From: CAZJFH01 sp964545205
Lineage (GTDB): Bacteria; Pseudomonadota; Alphaproteobacteria; Rhodospirillales; Magnetospirillaceae
Direction of reading: 5' to 3'
Length of the DNA stretch: 64,000 bases
Assembly: GCA_964545205.1 (NCBI GenBank)
Contig: CAZJFH010000012.1
Location: forward strand, 23,865 to 87,864
The position numbers and the translations under genes were made by a program. Below are positions 1 to 11,725 of this stretch, one piece after another. The notes under the pieces are model-generated. The model searched no databases, was not told where the DNA came from, and saw nothing but the letters and a program-made list of their open reading frames with translations. How positions within the stretch are numbered: the first letter of the stretch is position 1; each line of letters opens with the position of its first letter.

Positions 1-57
1 GCTGACGACGGTGGCGACGCTGAGGTCGCCGAAGCTGAGCGGCGAATGGGCGTGCAT
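1..57 (-). CDS. 5' end of an unidentified gene, cut by the window edge
   Basis: Only the first 19 codons are visible, reading MHAHSPLSFGDLSVATVVS. A strong ribosome-binding site (AGGAG, about six bases before the ATG) supports a real start. It lies 29 bases downstream of the mscS stop on the same strand, so it is probably the second gene of that operon. Too little is visible to assign a family. Confidence 0.5.
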   Translation of the reverse strand, partial: MHAHSPLSFGDLSVATVVS

Positions 58-86
58 GGCGGCTCCTCGGGCTTTGGTCGGCCCCC

Positions 87-1424
87 TCAATAGCCTTCTT
101 CGCCGCCGTTTCCAACCCCTCCGTCGTCGCCGCCGGCCGGGCGCCGCGACGGCATCGAGCGGATGTGGACGTCGCGCTGCGGGAACGGGATCGCGATGCC
201 GTGCGCCTGGAAAACGTCCCAGATCGCCAGCAGGATGTCGCTGGTGACGTTGGCGACGCCCTTGGTCGGGTCGTCGATCCATACCCGCAGCTCGAGGTCG
301 AGCGAACTGTCGCCGAAACCGCGCAGCAGGCAGCGCGGCTCGGGCTGCGGCAGCACCCGCTTGACCGAGGCGGCCGCGTCGACGCACAGCGCGATCGCCT
401 GGTGCGGATCGCAGCCGTAGGCGATGCCGATCGGAATCTTCAGGCGCACCAGCTTGTGCGAGTAGCTCCAGTTCTCGACCCTGTTGGTGATCAGCTCCTC
501 GTTGGGGATCAGGTGCTCGATGCCGTCGCGGGTGATCACCGAGACGTAACGGGCGCTGAGCGCGTTGATCCAGCCGTAGGTGCCGCTGATCGCCACCACG
601 TCGCCCGGCTTCACCGACTTGTCGAGCAGCAGGATGATGCCGCTGACCAGATTCGAGACCACCTTCTGCAGGCCGAAGCCGAGGCCGAGGCCGATGGCGC
701 CGCCGAACACCGCGAAGGCGGTCAGGTCGATGCCGACGGCGTTCAGGGTTGCCAGCACCGCCACCGTCAGCAGCAGCGCGCGCGCCAGCTTGCCCAGCAG
801 GACCTGCACCGACGGCGACAACCCGGCGACCGACATCAGCCGCCGCTCGGCCAGCCGCGCCGCCGCCAGCGCCAGCCAGATCAGCACCACCAGCCACAGC
901 ACGCCCTTGACCAGCAGCAGCAGCGAGATGCGGGTCTCGCCCATGTGCAGGGCGACGCCGTCGAGCAGCGCCAGGGTCGGCTGCAGCAGGTTGGTGATGT
1001 CGAGCGCCGCCACCGTCCACACGGCGACGGCCGCCGCGCGCGCCCATACCGGCTTGACGACGACCGCGGCCAGCATGCGGATCACCAGCCACGCGCTCAG
1101 CAGGCTGGCCGCCGCCGCGATCAGGCGGTGCGGCCAGCCGGCCTCCTCGGCGATCCAGCTCGCCGGCCACAGCGGCAGCAACCAGAGCAGCGGCATGGCC
1201 GCGGCGCTCAGGGCGGCGGCGACCCGGCGGCCGCCGGCGTTGCGGGCCAGACGCTTGCGCCAGGCCCCGAGCCTGCGGCGCAGCCACGGCGCCGCCAGCC
1301 GCGCCACCGCGAAGGCGGCGAGCACGACCGCAAGCTGGGCCAGAGCCTCGATCGCCACCAGATCGACGAGAAAACGGCCCCATGCCGTCTGCTTCAACTG
1401 TTCGAAGGCCGGTAGCTCGAACAT
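87..1424 (-). CDS. MscS-family mechanosensitive ion channel
   Basis: This 445-residue inner-membrane protein should open under membrane tension and release solutes during hypo-osmotic shock. The first 220 residues hold several hydrophobic helices. The pore-lining helix and following beta domain, typical of MscS, are clear around residues 225-330: a Gly/Ala-rich stretch with GGAIGLGLGFGLQKVVSN, then GDVV and the conserved IPNEELITNRVENWS. A soluble C-terminal domain follows. It is longer than E. coli MscS (286 residues), as in the YbdG/YnaI-like branch with extra N-terminal helices. GAGAGG abuts the ATG, closer than usual for a ribosome-binding site, so the exact start is less sure. It is transcribed away from tadA. 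Confidence 0.9.
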   Translation of the reverse strand: MFELPAFEQLKQTAWGRFLVDLVAIEALAQLAVVLAAFAVARLAAPWLRRRLGAWRKRLARNAGGRRVAAALSAAAMPLLWLLPLWPASWIAEEAGWPHRLIAAAASLLSAWLVIRMLAAVVVKPVWARAAAVAVWTVAALDITNLLQPTLALLDGVALHMGETRISLLLLVKGVLWLVVLIWLALAAARLAERRLMSVAGLSPSVQVLLGKLARALLLTVAVLATLNAVGIDLTAFAVFGGAIGLGLGFGLQKVVSNLVSGIILLLDKSVKPGDVVAISGTYGWINALSARYVSVITRDGIEHLIPNEELITNRVENWSYSHKLVRLKIPIGIAYGCDPHQAIALCVDAAASVKRVLPQPEPRCLLRGFGDSSLDLELRVWIDDPTKGVANVTSDILLAIWDVFQAHGIAIPFPQRDVHIRSMPSRRPAGGDDGGVGNGGEEGY

Positions 1425-1510
1425 CCTCTCTCGCGCGCCGCTGCCACTCGCGACGTAAACAGCCCCGGGCCGGCGTTTGGTTCTCGCGGCCGCCGTGCTA
1501 GGGTCGCCGG

Positions 1511-1960
1511 ATGACGCAGGATCCGCCGCCCATGCAGGCCGCCCTGGCCGAAGCGCGCCGCGCCGCCGCGCGCGGCGAGGTGCCGGTCGGCGCCGTGGTG
1601 GTGCGCGACGGCCGCGTCGTCGCCGCCGCCGGCAACCGGGTCGAGGCCGACGCGGACCCCACCGCCCACGCCGAGATCCTGGCGCTCCGCGCCGCGGCGG
1701 CTCTGGTCGGGGCGCCGCGGCTGCCCGACTGCGACCTCTACGTCACCCTGGAGCCGTGCCCGATGTGCGCCGCCGCCATCGCCTTCGCGCGCATCCGCCG
1801 GGTCTATTTCGGCGCCTACGATCCCAAGGGCGGCGGCGTCGAGCACGGGCCGCGCATCTTCGACCAGCCGACCTGCCATCACCGCCCCGAAGTCTACGGC
1901 GGCATCGGCGAGGCCCCGGCGGCGGAACTGCTGCGCGACTTCTTCAAGGCGCGACGCTAG
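1511..1960 (+). CDS. tadA: tRNA(adenine-34) deaminase TadA
   Basis: TadA converts adenosine 34 of tRNA-Arg(ACG) to inosine and is normally essential. The 149-residue protein has the zinc-dependent cytidine/deoxycytidylate deaminase signature: HAE (TAHAEILALR, near residue 57) with the catalytic glutamate, and the zinc-binding PCxxC (LEPCPMCAAAIAF, near residue 87). The FDQPTCHHRPEVYGGI segment is typical of TadA rather than cytidine deaminase. Length matches the family. The gene diverges from mscS and lies 32 bases before the next gene. Confidence 0.93.
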   Translation: MTQDPPPMQAALAEARRAAARGEVPVGAVVVRDGRVVAAAGNRVEADADPTAHAEILALRAAAALVGAPRLPDCDLYVTLEPCPMCAAAIAFARIRRVYFGAYDPKGGGVEHGPRIFDQPTCHHRPEVYGGIGEAPAAELLRDFFKARR

Positions 1961-1992
1961 ACTGCCGACGCCCAATCGACAGGAGAAGAGAG

Positions 1993-2352
1993 ATGGTGAA
2001 GGACTGGCCCAAGCTGGCGAAGGAGCTCTCGACGGCGATGAACGAGGTGCGCGTCGGCATTCCCGACGTCATGACGGCGTTCTCGGCCATCGCCAAGGCG
2101 GCGACCGCCGACGGCGCGCTCGATCCCAAGACCAAGGAGCTGATCGCGGTCGCCATCGCCGTCGCCGCGCGCTGCGACGGCTGCATCGCCTTCCACGCCA
2201 AGGCCGCGTTGCGCCACGGCGCCACGCGCGCGGAGATGATGGAGACGGTGGGCATGGCCGTCTACATGGGCGGCGGCCCGTCGGTGATCTACGGCGCCCA
2301 GGCGATCGAGGCCTTCGACCAGTTCGCCGGCACCAAGGCGGCGGCGGAGTAG
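1993..2352 (+). CDS. Carboxymuconolactone decarboxylase-family (AhpD-like) protein
   Basis: This 119-residue protein has the CMD/AhpD fold signature: a CxxC pair followed by histidine (RCDGCIAFHAKAALRHGAT, residues 57-75), the redox centre in AhpD-type proteins. Such proteins usually act as thiol-dependent reductases of peroxides or as unknown decarboxylases; the presence of both cysteines favours a redox role. The start is set by AGGAGA eight bases upstream; an in-frame extension further upstream is out of frame with tadA and unlikely. It sits between tadA and the macrodomain gene on the same strand with short gaps, so the three may be cotranscribed. Substrate unknown. Confidence 0.85.
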   Translation: MVKDWPKLAKELSTAMNEVRVGIPDVMTAFSAIAKAATADGALDPKTKELIAVAIAVAARCDGCIAFHAKAALRHGATRAEMMETVGMAVYMGGGPSVIYGAQAIEAFDQFAGTKAAAE

Positions 2353-2357
2353 CGGCG

Positions 2358-2866
<509 letters not shown>

Positions 2867-2870
<4 letters not shown>

Positions 2871-3472
2871 AGCGCGCGCACGGCGATCATGCGCGGATCG
2901 TCGCCGTGGTCGATCAGGATGCGGCGCACCCGTTCCTGCCACAACTCGGCGAATTCGCGCTCGATGACGGCGTCGGACTCGCCGACCAGGATCGCCTGCA
3001 GGCGGTCGCGCATGCGCGGGTCGGGCGGCACCAGCGAGGGGTCGAACGACACCGCGACGGCGGCGCCGGTGTCGTCGCGCCGAAGCACCATGTCGCCGGC
3101 CGTCGCGGCGCTCCAGCGCAGCAGCCCCTGGCGGCGGAAGCGGCCGCCGATGCCCTTGAAGCCGCCGATGCCGGCGGCGCCGGTCAGCAGCCCGGCCACC
3201 GAGGCCATCACCCCGGCGACGCCCTCGTCCTCGGCCTCGGCCATGTCGACGCCCACCGCGCCGCGTTCGGGCATGGCGTCGGGATAGAGCGCCCGCAGCC
3301 CGCGCGCCACCATCAGATAGGTGCCGGCGACGGTCGGGCAGGAATGGCCGGCCAGCCGCACGGCGTCGGCGTAGCCGTATTCGATGACGCCGTCGCCGGC
3401 GCCCAGGAACGCCGCCAGCGGATCGCGCAGGCGAATGCGCGCGACGTCGTCGAAAAACGCGGGAAAGGACAT
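2867..3472 (-). CDS. FmdE-like domain protein of unknown function
   Basis: The 201-residue protein resembles the FmdE family, named after a gene in formylmethanofuran dehydrogenase operons of methanogens, by its LAGHSCPTVAGTYLMVARGL segment (residues 41-60) with His and Cys in the expected places. A Gly-rich stretch (GIGGFKGIGGRF) follows. No methanofuran pathway genes are nearby, so a role in C1 metabolism is not supported. Members of this family outside methanogens are thought to bind metal, which would fit the His/Cys pair. It is convergent with the macrodomain gene (four-base overlap). Family assignment is moderate; function is unknown. Confidence 0.6.
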
Positions 3473-3535
3473 GACGGCACCTCCTGAGCCAGAAACTGCC
3501 TCGACGTCCGGCGGCCGTCTTTGTCGCAGCGCAAG

Positions 3536-4833
3536 CTAGTCGGGTTCGACGAGATCGGCGGCGAGCGGCACCTCGACGGCGAAGCACGACCCGCGGCCGA
3601 CGCGCGAGCGCACGTCGATGCGGCAGTCCAGCAGCCGCGCCAGCCTGGCCACGATCGCCAGGCCGAGCCCGAGCCCCTCCTCGCGGTTGCGGGCCTCGTT
3701 GCCGACCTGGTGGAAGTCGTCGAAGATCATTTCGAGCTGGTCCGGCGGCACGCCGACCCCGGTGTCCCAGACCTCGATGCGCAGGACGCCCTCGCGCCGG
3801 CGGCAGCCGAAGACGATGCCGCCGTTCTGGGTGTAGCGGATGGCGTTGCTCAGCATGTTGCGCAGGATGCGCTCGAGCAGCGTGGGATCGCTGCGCAGCG
3901 TCTCGTCCCGCTGCAGGCTCTTGAATCGCAGGCCCTTCGACGTCGCCAGGGCCGAAAACTCGGCCGTCAGCCGCTGCAGAATGTCGCCGGAGCGGAATTC
4001 CGAGACGTCGGGCACGATCAGCCCGGCCTCGATCTTCGAGATGTCGAGCAGGCCATTGAGCAGCGCGCCCAGCGACACGACCGCCTCGTTCACGCGCGCG
4101 ACGATGGCCTCGGAGGGACCGGAAAGGCCCTGATGGCTCAGCACGTCGACGAACAACGCCAGCGCCTGGACCGGCTGGCGCAGATCGTGGCTGGCGGCGG
4201 CCAGGAACTTGGTCTTGGTCGCCAGCGCCCGTTCGAGCTGCGCGTTGGCGCGCTCGACCTCCAGCTTGGCCAGGCGCAGGCCCTCGGTGGCGTGGTTGCG
4301 GGCGGTGACGTCGACGACGCCGCACAGCACCAGGCTCTTGCCGGTCGCCGCGTCGCGCAGGTCGGTGGCGTCGAGCATGCCGTCGAAGCCGCTGCCGTCG
4401 AGGCGGCGGAACCGGAACTCGTCGCGGCCCGCATCGCCACCGGCGCGCACCGCCTCGAGATAGCTCAGCAGCCGGCCGTGGTCGCGGCGCTCGACCATCA
4501 GCAGCAACGGACGCCCGCGCAGCCGCCGCCGGCCTATTCCGAACAGCGTCTCGGCGCGGCGGTTGGTGGACTCGATGATCCCGCCCGAATCGACCGCGAA
4601 GCACGCCGCCGGCACCGATTCGAACAGCTGCATGTACTGCCGTCGCGACGCCTCCAGCGCCTGCTGCGCGTCGCGCAGCTCCTCGTTCTGAATCTCGAGC
4701 TCGGCCTGATGCACGCAGAGCTCCTGCAGGAGCTGCCGAACGCCGGCGCCGTCGCCGTCGGTGCCGGGGTCGAGGGCGCGCTCGGTGACCAGCCGTTCGG
4801 CCCGGCGCCGCAGGTTTTCTCCGATGGTGCGGG

Positions 4834-4837
<4 letters not shown>
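3536..4837 (-). CDS. PAS-domain histidine kinase, partner of the CheB/CheR fusion
   Basis: A 433-residue cytoplasmic sensor kinase. A coiled coil (about residues 25-65) leads into a PAS domain (65-185), then the dimerisation/phosphoacceptor helix with the H-box SHDLRQPVQAL, and a HATPase domain with the N-box (NMLSNAIRYT), G1 (DTGVGVPP) and G2 (EGLGLGLAIV) motifs. No membrane segment or receiver is seen. The start is GTG, whose last two bases form the TGA stop of the upstream gene together with the next base (GTGA overlap), implying translational coupling. The same frame is open upstream through the fusion gene, but only this part encodes a recognisable protein. It probably receives its signal through its PAS domain; the response regulator is not in this operon. 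Confidence 0.88.
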
Positions 4838-7791
<2,954 letters not shown>

Positions 7792-7929
7792 GCACCCTCG
7801 TGCGGCCGGCACGGGTCATTCTGCGGCCGCATCAACCGTTATAATACCAAACGATCCGCCGGGAAAAGCGCCGAGCCGGGCCGCGACCCTGGCCAAAAGT
7901 CGAGTTCATACGCCACTTTCGGCATGAAA

Positions 7930-7958
7930 ACGCCCCGCCGGACGATCCGGCGGGGCGT
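7930..7958 (-). terminator. Rho-independent terminator of rpoH
   Basis: A 13-base-pair perfect stem (ACGCCCCGCCGGA with its complement) around a three-base loop ends in TTTTC on the minus strand, 27 bases after the rpoH stop. Confidence 0.88.
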
Positions 7959-7984
7959 CATTCGCCTCGGAGGAGAGACGCGGC

Positions 7985-8863
7985 TCAGGCCGCGGCGGGC
8001 AGCGCCGCCTCGCGGGCCGCCGCCAGCGAGCGGACCGCCTTCTGCAGCTTGTTGAAGGCGCGCTCCTCGATCTGGCGCACGCGTTCGCGCGAGACCGAAT
8101 AGACCTTCGACAGTTCCTCGAGAGTCGGCGGATCGTCCTTCAGCCGGCGCTCGCTGACGATGTGGCGCTCGCGGTCGTTCAGCTTGGACAGGCCCTCTTC
8201 GAGCAGGTCGCGGCGCCACTTCTCCTGCTCGAAGTCGCCCAGCAGGCTCTCCTGGTTGGGCCGCTGATCGATCAGCAGGTCCTGCCACTGCATGCCGCCG
8301 TCCTCGCCGACGATGTTGTTCAGCGAGCGGTCGCCGGACAGGCGCCGGTTCATGTCGACCACCTCCTGCGCGCCGACCTGGAGCTCCTCGGCGATCGCGG
8401 CGACGGTCTCCGGCGACAGGTCGCCTTCCTCGAGCTCGCGCATGCGGCCCTTGACGGTGCGCAGGTTGAAGAACAGCTTCTTCTGCGCCGCCGTGGTGCC
8501 CATCTTCACCAGCGACCAGTTGTGCAGGATGTATTCCTGGATCGTCGCCCGGATCCACCACAGCGCATAGGTCGCGAGCCGGAAGCCGCGATCCGGGTCG
8601 AACTTCTCGACCGCCTGCATCAGCCCGACATTGCCCTCGGCGATCAGGTCGTCGAACGGCAGCCCATAGCCGCGAAAGCCGCGGGCGATCTTGATCACGT
8701 AGCGCAGGTGGCTGCCCACCAGCAGCCGCGCCGCCTCGGGATCGCGCCGCTCGCGCCAGCGGTTGGCGAGGTCGCGCTCCTGCTCGGCGGTCAGCATCGG
8801 GAAGCGCCGGACCTCCTCGGCGTATCGCGACATGTTGTCGGGCATCATCGCATTCACGTTCAT
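7985..8863 (-). CDS. rpoH: RNA polymerase sigma-32 factor RpoH
   Basis: A 292-residue heat-shock sigma factor. Region 2 is well conserved (AEGNVGLMQAVEKFDPDRGFRLATYALWWIRATIQEYI, described here by its ends), followed by the RpoH box (QKKLFFNLR, near residue 130) that distinguishes sigma-32 from other group members, and a C-terminal region 4 helix-turn-helix (TLEELSKVYSVSRERVRQIEERA). The start at MNVNAMM is chosen because AAGGAGG lies ten bases upstream; an in-frame start 17 codons earlier would lie within the untranslated leader. It has its own terminator and a leader of about 100 bases with a stable hairpin, so it is likely monocistronic. Alphaproteobacteria often carry two or more RpoH paralogues; this is one of them. 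Confidence 0.95.
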   Translation of the reverse strand: MNVNAMMPDNMSRYAEEVRRFPMLTAEQERDLANRWRERRDPEAARLLVGSHLRYVIKIARGFRGYGLPFDDLIAEGNVGLMQAVEKFDPDRGFRLATYALWWIRATIQEYILHNWSLVKMGTTAAQKKLFFNLRTVKGRMRELEEGDLSPETVAAIAEELQVGAQEVVDMNRRLSGDRSLNNIVGEDGGMQWQDLLIDQRPNQESLLGDFEQEKWRRDLLEEGLSKLNDRERHIVSERRLKDDPPTLEELSKVYSVSRERVRQIEERAFNKLQKAVRSLAAAREAALPAAA

Positions 8864-8898
8864 TCCTAGGCATCCTCCTTCGGCGATACGAACCGCTC

Positions 8899-8942
8899 CC
8901 CCGGGCATGCGCACAGCGCGCCCGCGGGGTTTTTGCTTTTTT
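8899..8942 (+). terminator. Terminator-like hairpin opposite the rpoH leader
   Basis: CCCCGGGC, AT, GCGC, a three-base loop, GCGC, GCCC, a GC bulge and GGGG form a GC-rich hairpin followed on the plus strand by TTTTTGCTTTTTT. No plus-strand gene ends here. On the minus strand the same bases form a strong hairpin in the rpoH 5' leader, 36 bases before the start codon. Confidence 0.55.
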
Positions 8943-8967
8943 CGCTATGGGGATCGGTACGCTACCT

Positions 8968-8995
8968 AATTTAGGAACGAACTACGAACGTTCAA
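8968..8995 (-). promoter_or_regulatory. Putative sigma-70 promoter of rpoH with a short palindrome
   Basis: On the minus strand TTGAAC and TAAATT are 16 bases apart, about 105 bases before the rpoH start. The -10 region lies inside the palindrome CCTAATTTAGG (8965-8975), a possible operator. I saw no convincing sigma-32 promoter. Confidence 0.35.
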
Positions 8996-9064
8996 GGGGG
9001 TAGCCGGACGCGCGTAGGGACTCGGGCGCCAACGTGTCGCATGTGGGACGCGGGAGGTGCGCTG

Positions 9065-9958
9065 TCAATCCACCGGAACGCCGTAGAAGCCGGCGATATG
9101 GTGCCAGGCCTCCTCGGCGGTTTCGACGAATTTGAAGATGTTGCGGTCCTCGGGCGAGATGACGCCTTCGCCGACCATGGTGTCGAGGTTGAACACGCGC
9201 TCCCAGAACTCGCGGCCGAACAGCAGGAACGGGATCGGCTCGATCTTGCCGGTCTGGATCAGCGTCGCCGCCTCGAACATCTCGTCGAGGGTGCCGAAGC
9301 CGCCGGGAAACACGACCAGCGCCTTGGCGCGCTTGAGAAAGTGCATCTTGCGGATGGCGAAATAGTGGAACCGGAAGGACAGTTCCGGGGTGACGTACTC
9401 GTTCGGCTCCTGCTCGAAGGGCAGGACGATGTTGAGGCCGATCGACTTGCCCCCGACCTCCTGGGCGCCACGGTTGGCGGCCTCCATGATGCCGGGGCCG
9501 CCGCCGGTCAGCACCACGAACTCGCACAGATGCTTGTCGACGCAGGTCAGCGAGACGATCTGCGCCAGCTTGCGCGCCTCCTCGTAGTAGCGGCTGTTGG
9601 CCAGCATGCGCCGGGCGACGGCGACTCGGCGGCCCAGCTTGGCGTCGGACGGACTGCGCCGCGCCGCCTCCTCGGCCTCGGCGAGCTGGGCGCGGGCGAT
9701 CTCCGGGTCGGGGATGCGGGCGCTGCCGAACATCGCCACCGTCGAGCGGATGCCGTGCTCCTCCTGCAGCAGTTCGGGCTTGAGCAGTTCGAGCTGCAGC
9801 CGCACCGGGCGGAGTTCCTCGCGCAGCAGGAAGTCGACGTCCTCGAAGGCCAGCCGGTAGGACGGCGAGGCGGTCTGCGGCGAGCCGGGAGCCGGCTCGG
9901 GGAACTCGGTTTCGTCGCGCGCGGTGGGAAAGGGGCCCTTGACGGTCAGGTCGGTCAT
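9065..9958 (-). CDS. LOG-family protein (lysine-decarboxylase-like Rossmann fold)
   Basis: A 297-residue member of the TIGR00730/LOG group, whose characterised members release free cytokinin by phosphoribohydrolase action or cleave nucleoside monophosphates. It has both family motifs: the phosphate-binding LTGGGPGIMEAANRGA near residue 163 and PGGFGTLDEMFEA near residue 235 with the catalytic glutamate. It is longer than the 190-residue plant-type LOGs and carries an N-terminal extension, resembling the bacterial type II LOG or PpnN-like group. I start it at MTDLTVKG; an earlier in-frame ATG adds 26 residues of non-conserved sequence. The true substrate cannot be told from the sequence. Confidence 0.85.
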   Translation of the reverse strand: MTDLTVKGPFPTARDETEFPEPAPGSPQTASPSYRLAFEDVDFLLREELRPVRLQLELLKPELLQEEHGIRSTVAMFGSARIPDPEIARAQLAEAEEAARRSPSDAKLGRRVAVARRMLANSRYYEEARKLAQIVSLTCVDKHLCEFVVLTGGGPGIMEAANRGAQEVGGKSIGLNIVLPFEQEPNEYVTPELSFRFHYFAIRKMHFLKRAKALVVFPGGFGTLDEMFEAATLIQTGKIEPIPFLLFGREFWERVFNLDTMVGEGVISPEDRNIFKFVETAEEAWHHIAGFYGVPVD

Positions 9959-10195
9959 TCTCGCATCCAGCTTTTCGTTGCCCGCCCGATGCGGAGGGAG
10001 TCCGCCAGCGAGACCTTGATTCTGCAACGGTTTCATTACCGAGACGTAAAATTTTCCGGTTTATCGCCGGCCCGGGCTGTGGAATGATTCCTGTTCATCC
10101 ACGTCATGGAGGTGGACGGGCGTGACAACGCTCCCGAAGCTCCGGCACGGCTCGGAGCGCATGATCGACCGCGGCGGTTCCCACGGAGGGCGGCG

Positions 10196-10903
10196 ATGAG
10201 CGAGCTGCCGGAACGGCTGCGCGGTCTGCGCGGCGTCATCTTCGATCTCGACGGCGTCATCACCCGCACCGCCTCGGTGCATTTCGCCGCCTGGAAAGCG
10301 CTGTTCGACGACTTCCTCAGGGCGCGCGACGGCGACGCCTTCAAGCCGTTCACCGAGGACGACTACACCAGCCATGTCGACGGCAAGCCGCGCTACGACG
10401 GCGTCCGCGACTTCCTGGCCAGCCGCGGCATCGCGGTGACGGAAGACGAGGTGGTGGCGCTGGGCAACCGCAAGAACGGCCTGTTCAACCGCATGCTGCG
10501 CGAGCACGGCGTCGAGGTGTTCGACAGCTCGGTGCTGCTGGTCGAGGAGCTGCGCCGCCACGGCATCCGCACCGCGGTGGTGTCGTCGTCGAAGAACTGC
10601 CGGCCGGTGCTGCAGAGCGCCGAGCTGATCGACCATTTCGACGTCATCCTCGACGGCAACGACGCCGCCCGCGAGCATCTCGCCGGCAAGCCGGCGCCCG
10701 ACACCTTCGTGCGCGCCGCCGAGCTGCTCGGCCTGCAGCCGGCCGAGTGCGCCGTGGTCGAGGACGCCGTGGTCGGCGTTCAGGCCGGCGCGGCGGGCGA
10801 TTTCCGCGTCGTCATCGGCATCGACCGCGGCGCCGGGCACGACGCCCTGGCCGAAGGCGGCGCCGACGTGGTGGTGGACGACTTGAAGGAGCTGAAGACG
10901 TGA
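10196..10903 (+). CDS. pgmB: Beta-phosphoglucomutase-like HAD phosphatase/mutase
   Basis: A 235-residue HAD-superfamily protein with the nucleophile motif FDLDGVITRTA (DxD), a helical cap domain, the serine motif (VVSSSK), the lysine (GKPAPD) and the acidic VVEDAVVG motif. Beta-phosphoglucomutases convert beta-glucose 1-phosphate into glucose 6-phosphate. The start has GGAGGG six bases upstream. It overlaps otsB by four bases (GTGA) and the GH65 gene follows. A GH65 phosphorylase makes beta-glucose 1-phosphate, so the neighbours directly support the mutase role. The same three modules form a single protein (OtsB1, Rv2006) in Mycobacterium tuberculosis. Confidence 0.85.
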   Translation: MSELPERLRGLRGVIFDLDGVITRTASVHFAAWKALFDDFLRARDGDAFKPFTEDDYTSHVDGKPRYDGVRDFLASRGIAVTEDEVVALGNRKNGLFNRMLREHGVEVFDSSVLLVEELRRHGIRTAVVSSSKNCRPVLQSAELIDHFDVILDGNDAAREHLAGKPAPDTFVRAAELLGLQPAECAVVEDAVVGVQAGAAGDFRVVIGIDRGAGHDALAEGGADVVVDDLKELKT

Positions 10904-11709
10904 CCGAGACCCCCGTCAACGCGATTCCCTCGGCGCTGGAGCGCTTCGACCTGCTGGCGGCGCGGCTCGCCGGCAAGCGCCCGGCGCTGTTCCTCGATTA
11001 CGACGGCACCCTGACGCCGATCGTCGACCATCCCGAGAAGGCGATCATGTCGGCCGAGTCGCGGGCCGCCGTCGACGCGCTGGCGCGCAAGCTGCCGGTC
11101 GCCGTCATCTCGGGGCGCGATCGCGAGAACGTCGAGGCCAAGGTCGGCATCGACAGCCTGATCTTCGCCGGCAGCCACGGCTTCGACATCAAGGTGCCGG
11201 GCGGCGGCAAGATCGGCCACGAGGTCGGCGCCGACTACGCGCCGCTGCTCGACGCCACCGAGGCCAAGCTGCACGCGATGATCGACCCGGTCGCCGGCTC
11301 GCTGGTCGAGCGCAAGCGCTTCTCGATCGCCGCCCATTACCGCAACGTCGCCCCCGAGCAGGCGCACCGCGTCGCCGACGCCGTCGCCACGATCATCGCC
11401 GCCGAGCCGAAGCTCAAGATGAAGCCGGGCAAGATGGTGTTCGAGCTGCAGCCGGCGATCGACTGGGACAAGGGCAAGGCTGTGCTGTGGCTGCTCCAGG
11501 CGCTGAAGCTCGACCGACCCGACGTGGTGCCGATGTTCTTCGGCGACGACGTCACCGACGAGGACGCCTTCCGGGCCTTGGCCGGCGGCGTCGGCGTCGG
11601 CGTGGTGGTCGCCGATCCCGGCGACGCCGAACGGCGCAGCCACGCCGAATTCAGGGTCGACGACGTCGACCAGGTGATCGAATTGCTGCGCCGCCTGACG
11701 CCGGCGTGA
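10900..11709 (+). CDS. otsB: Trehalose-6-phosphate phosphatase OtsB
   Basis: A 269-residue HAD phosphatase of the OtsB family, which removes phosphate from trehalose 6-phosphate. It shows the catalytic FLDYDGTLTPI near residue 30, ISGRDR, KPGKMVFELQP and the metal-binding GDDVTDEDAF near residue 215. It starts with GTG overlapping the stop of pgmB. No trehalose-6-phosphate synthase (otsA) is present in the window. This gene and its neighbours could therefore produce trehalose from externally derived or distantly made trehalose 6-phosphate and pass it on to the phosphorylase. Confidence 0.92.
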   Translation: MTETPVNAIPSALERFDLLAARLAGKRPALFLDYDGTLTPIVDHPEKAIMSAESRAAVDALARKLPVAVISGRDRENVEAKVGIDSLIFAGSHGFDIKVPGGGKIGHEVGADYAPLLDATEAKLHAMIDPVAGSLVERKRFSIAAHYRNVAPEQAHRVADAVATIIAAEPKLKMKPGKMVFELQPAIDWDKGKAVLWLLQALKLDRPDVVPMFFGDDVTDEDAFRALAGGVGVGVVVADPGDAERRSHAEFRVDDVDQVIELLRRLTPA

Positions 11710-11725
11710 GAAGGGGGACCGGGGG

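Noticed and set aside
1394..1975. A 193-codon minus-strand frame opposite tadA
   Set aside because: Antisense to tadA; no recognisable protein.
7840..7875. Possible EcfG-type (GGAAC-N17-CGTT) promoter upstream of the CheB/CheR gene
   Set aside because: Only GGATC and CGGTT with wrong spacing are present; not convincing.
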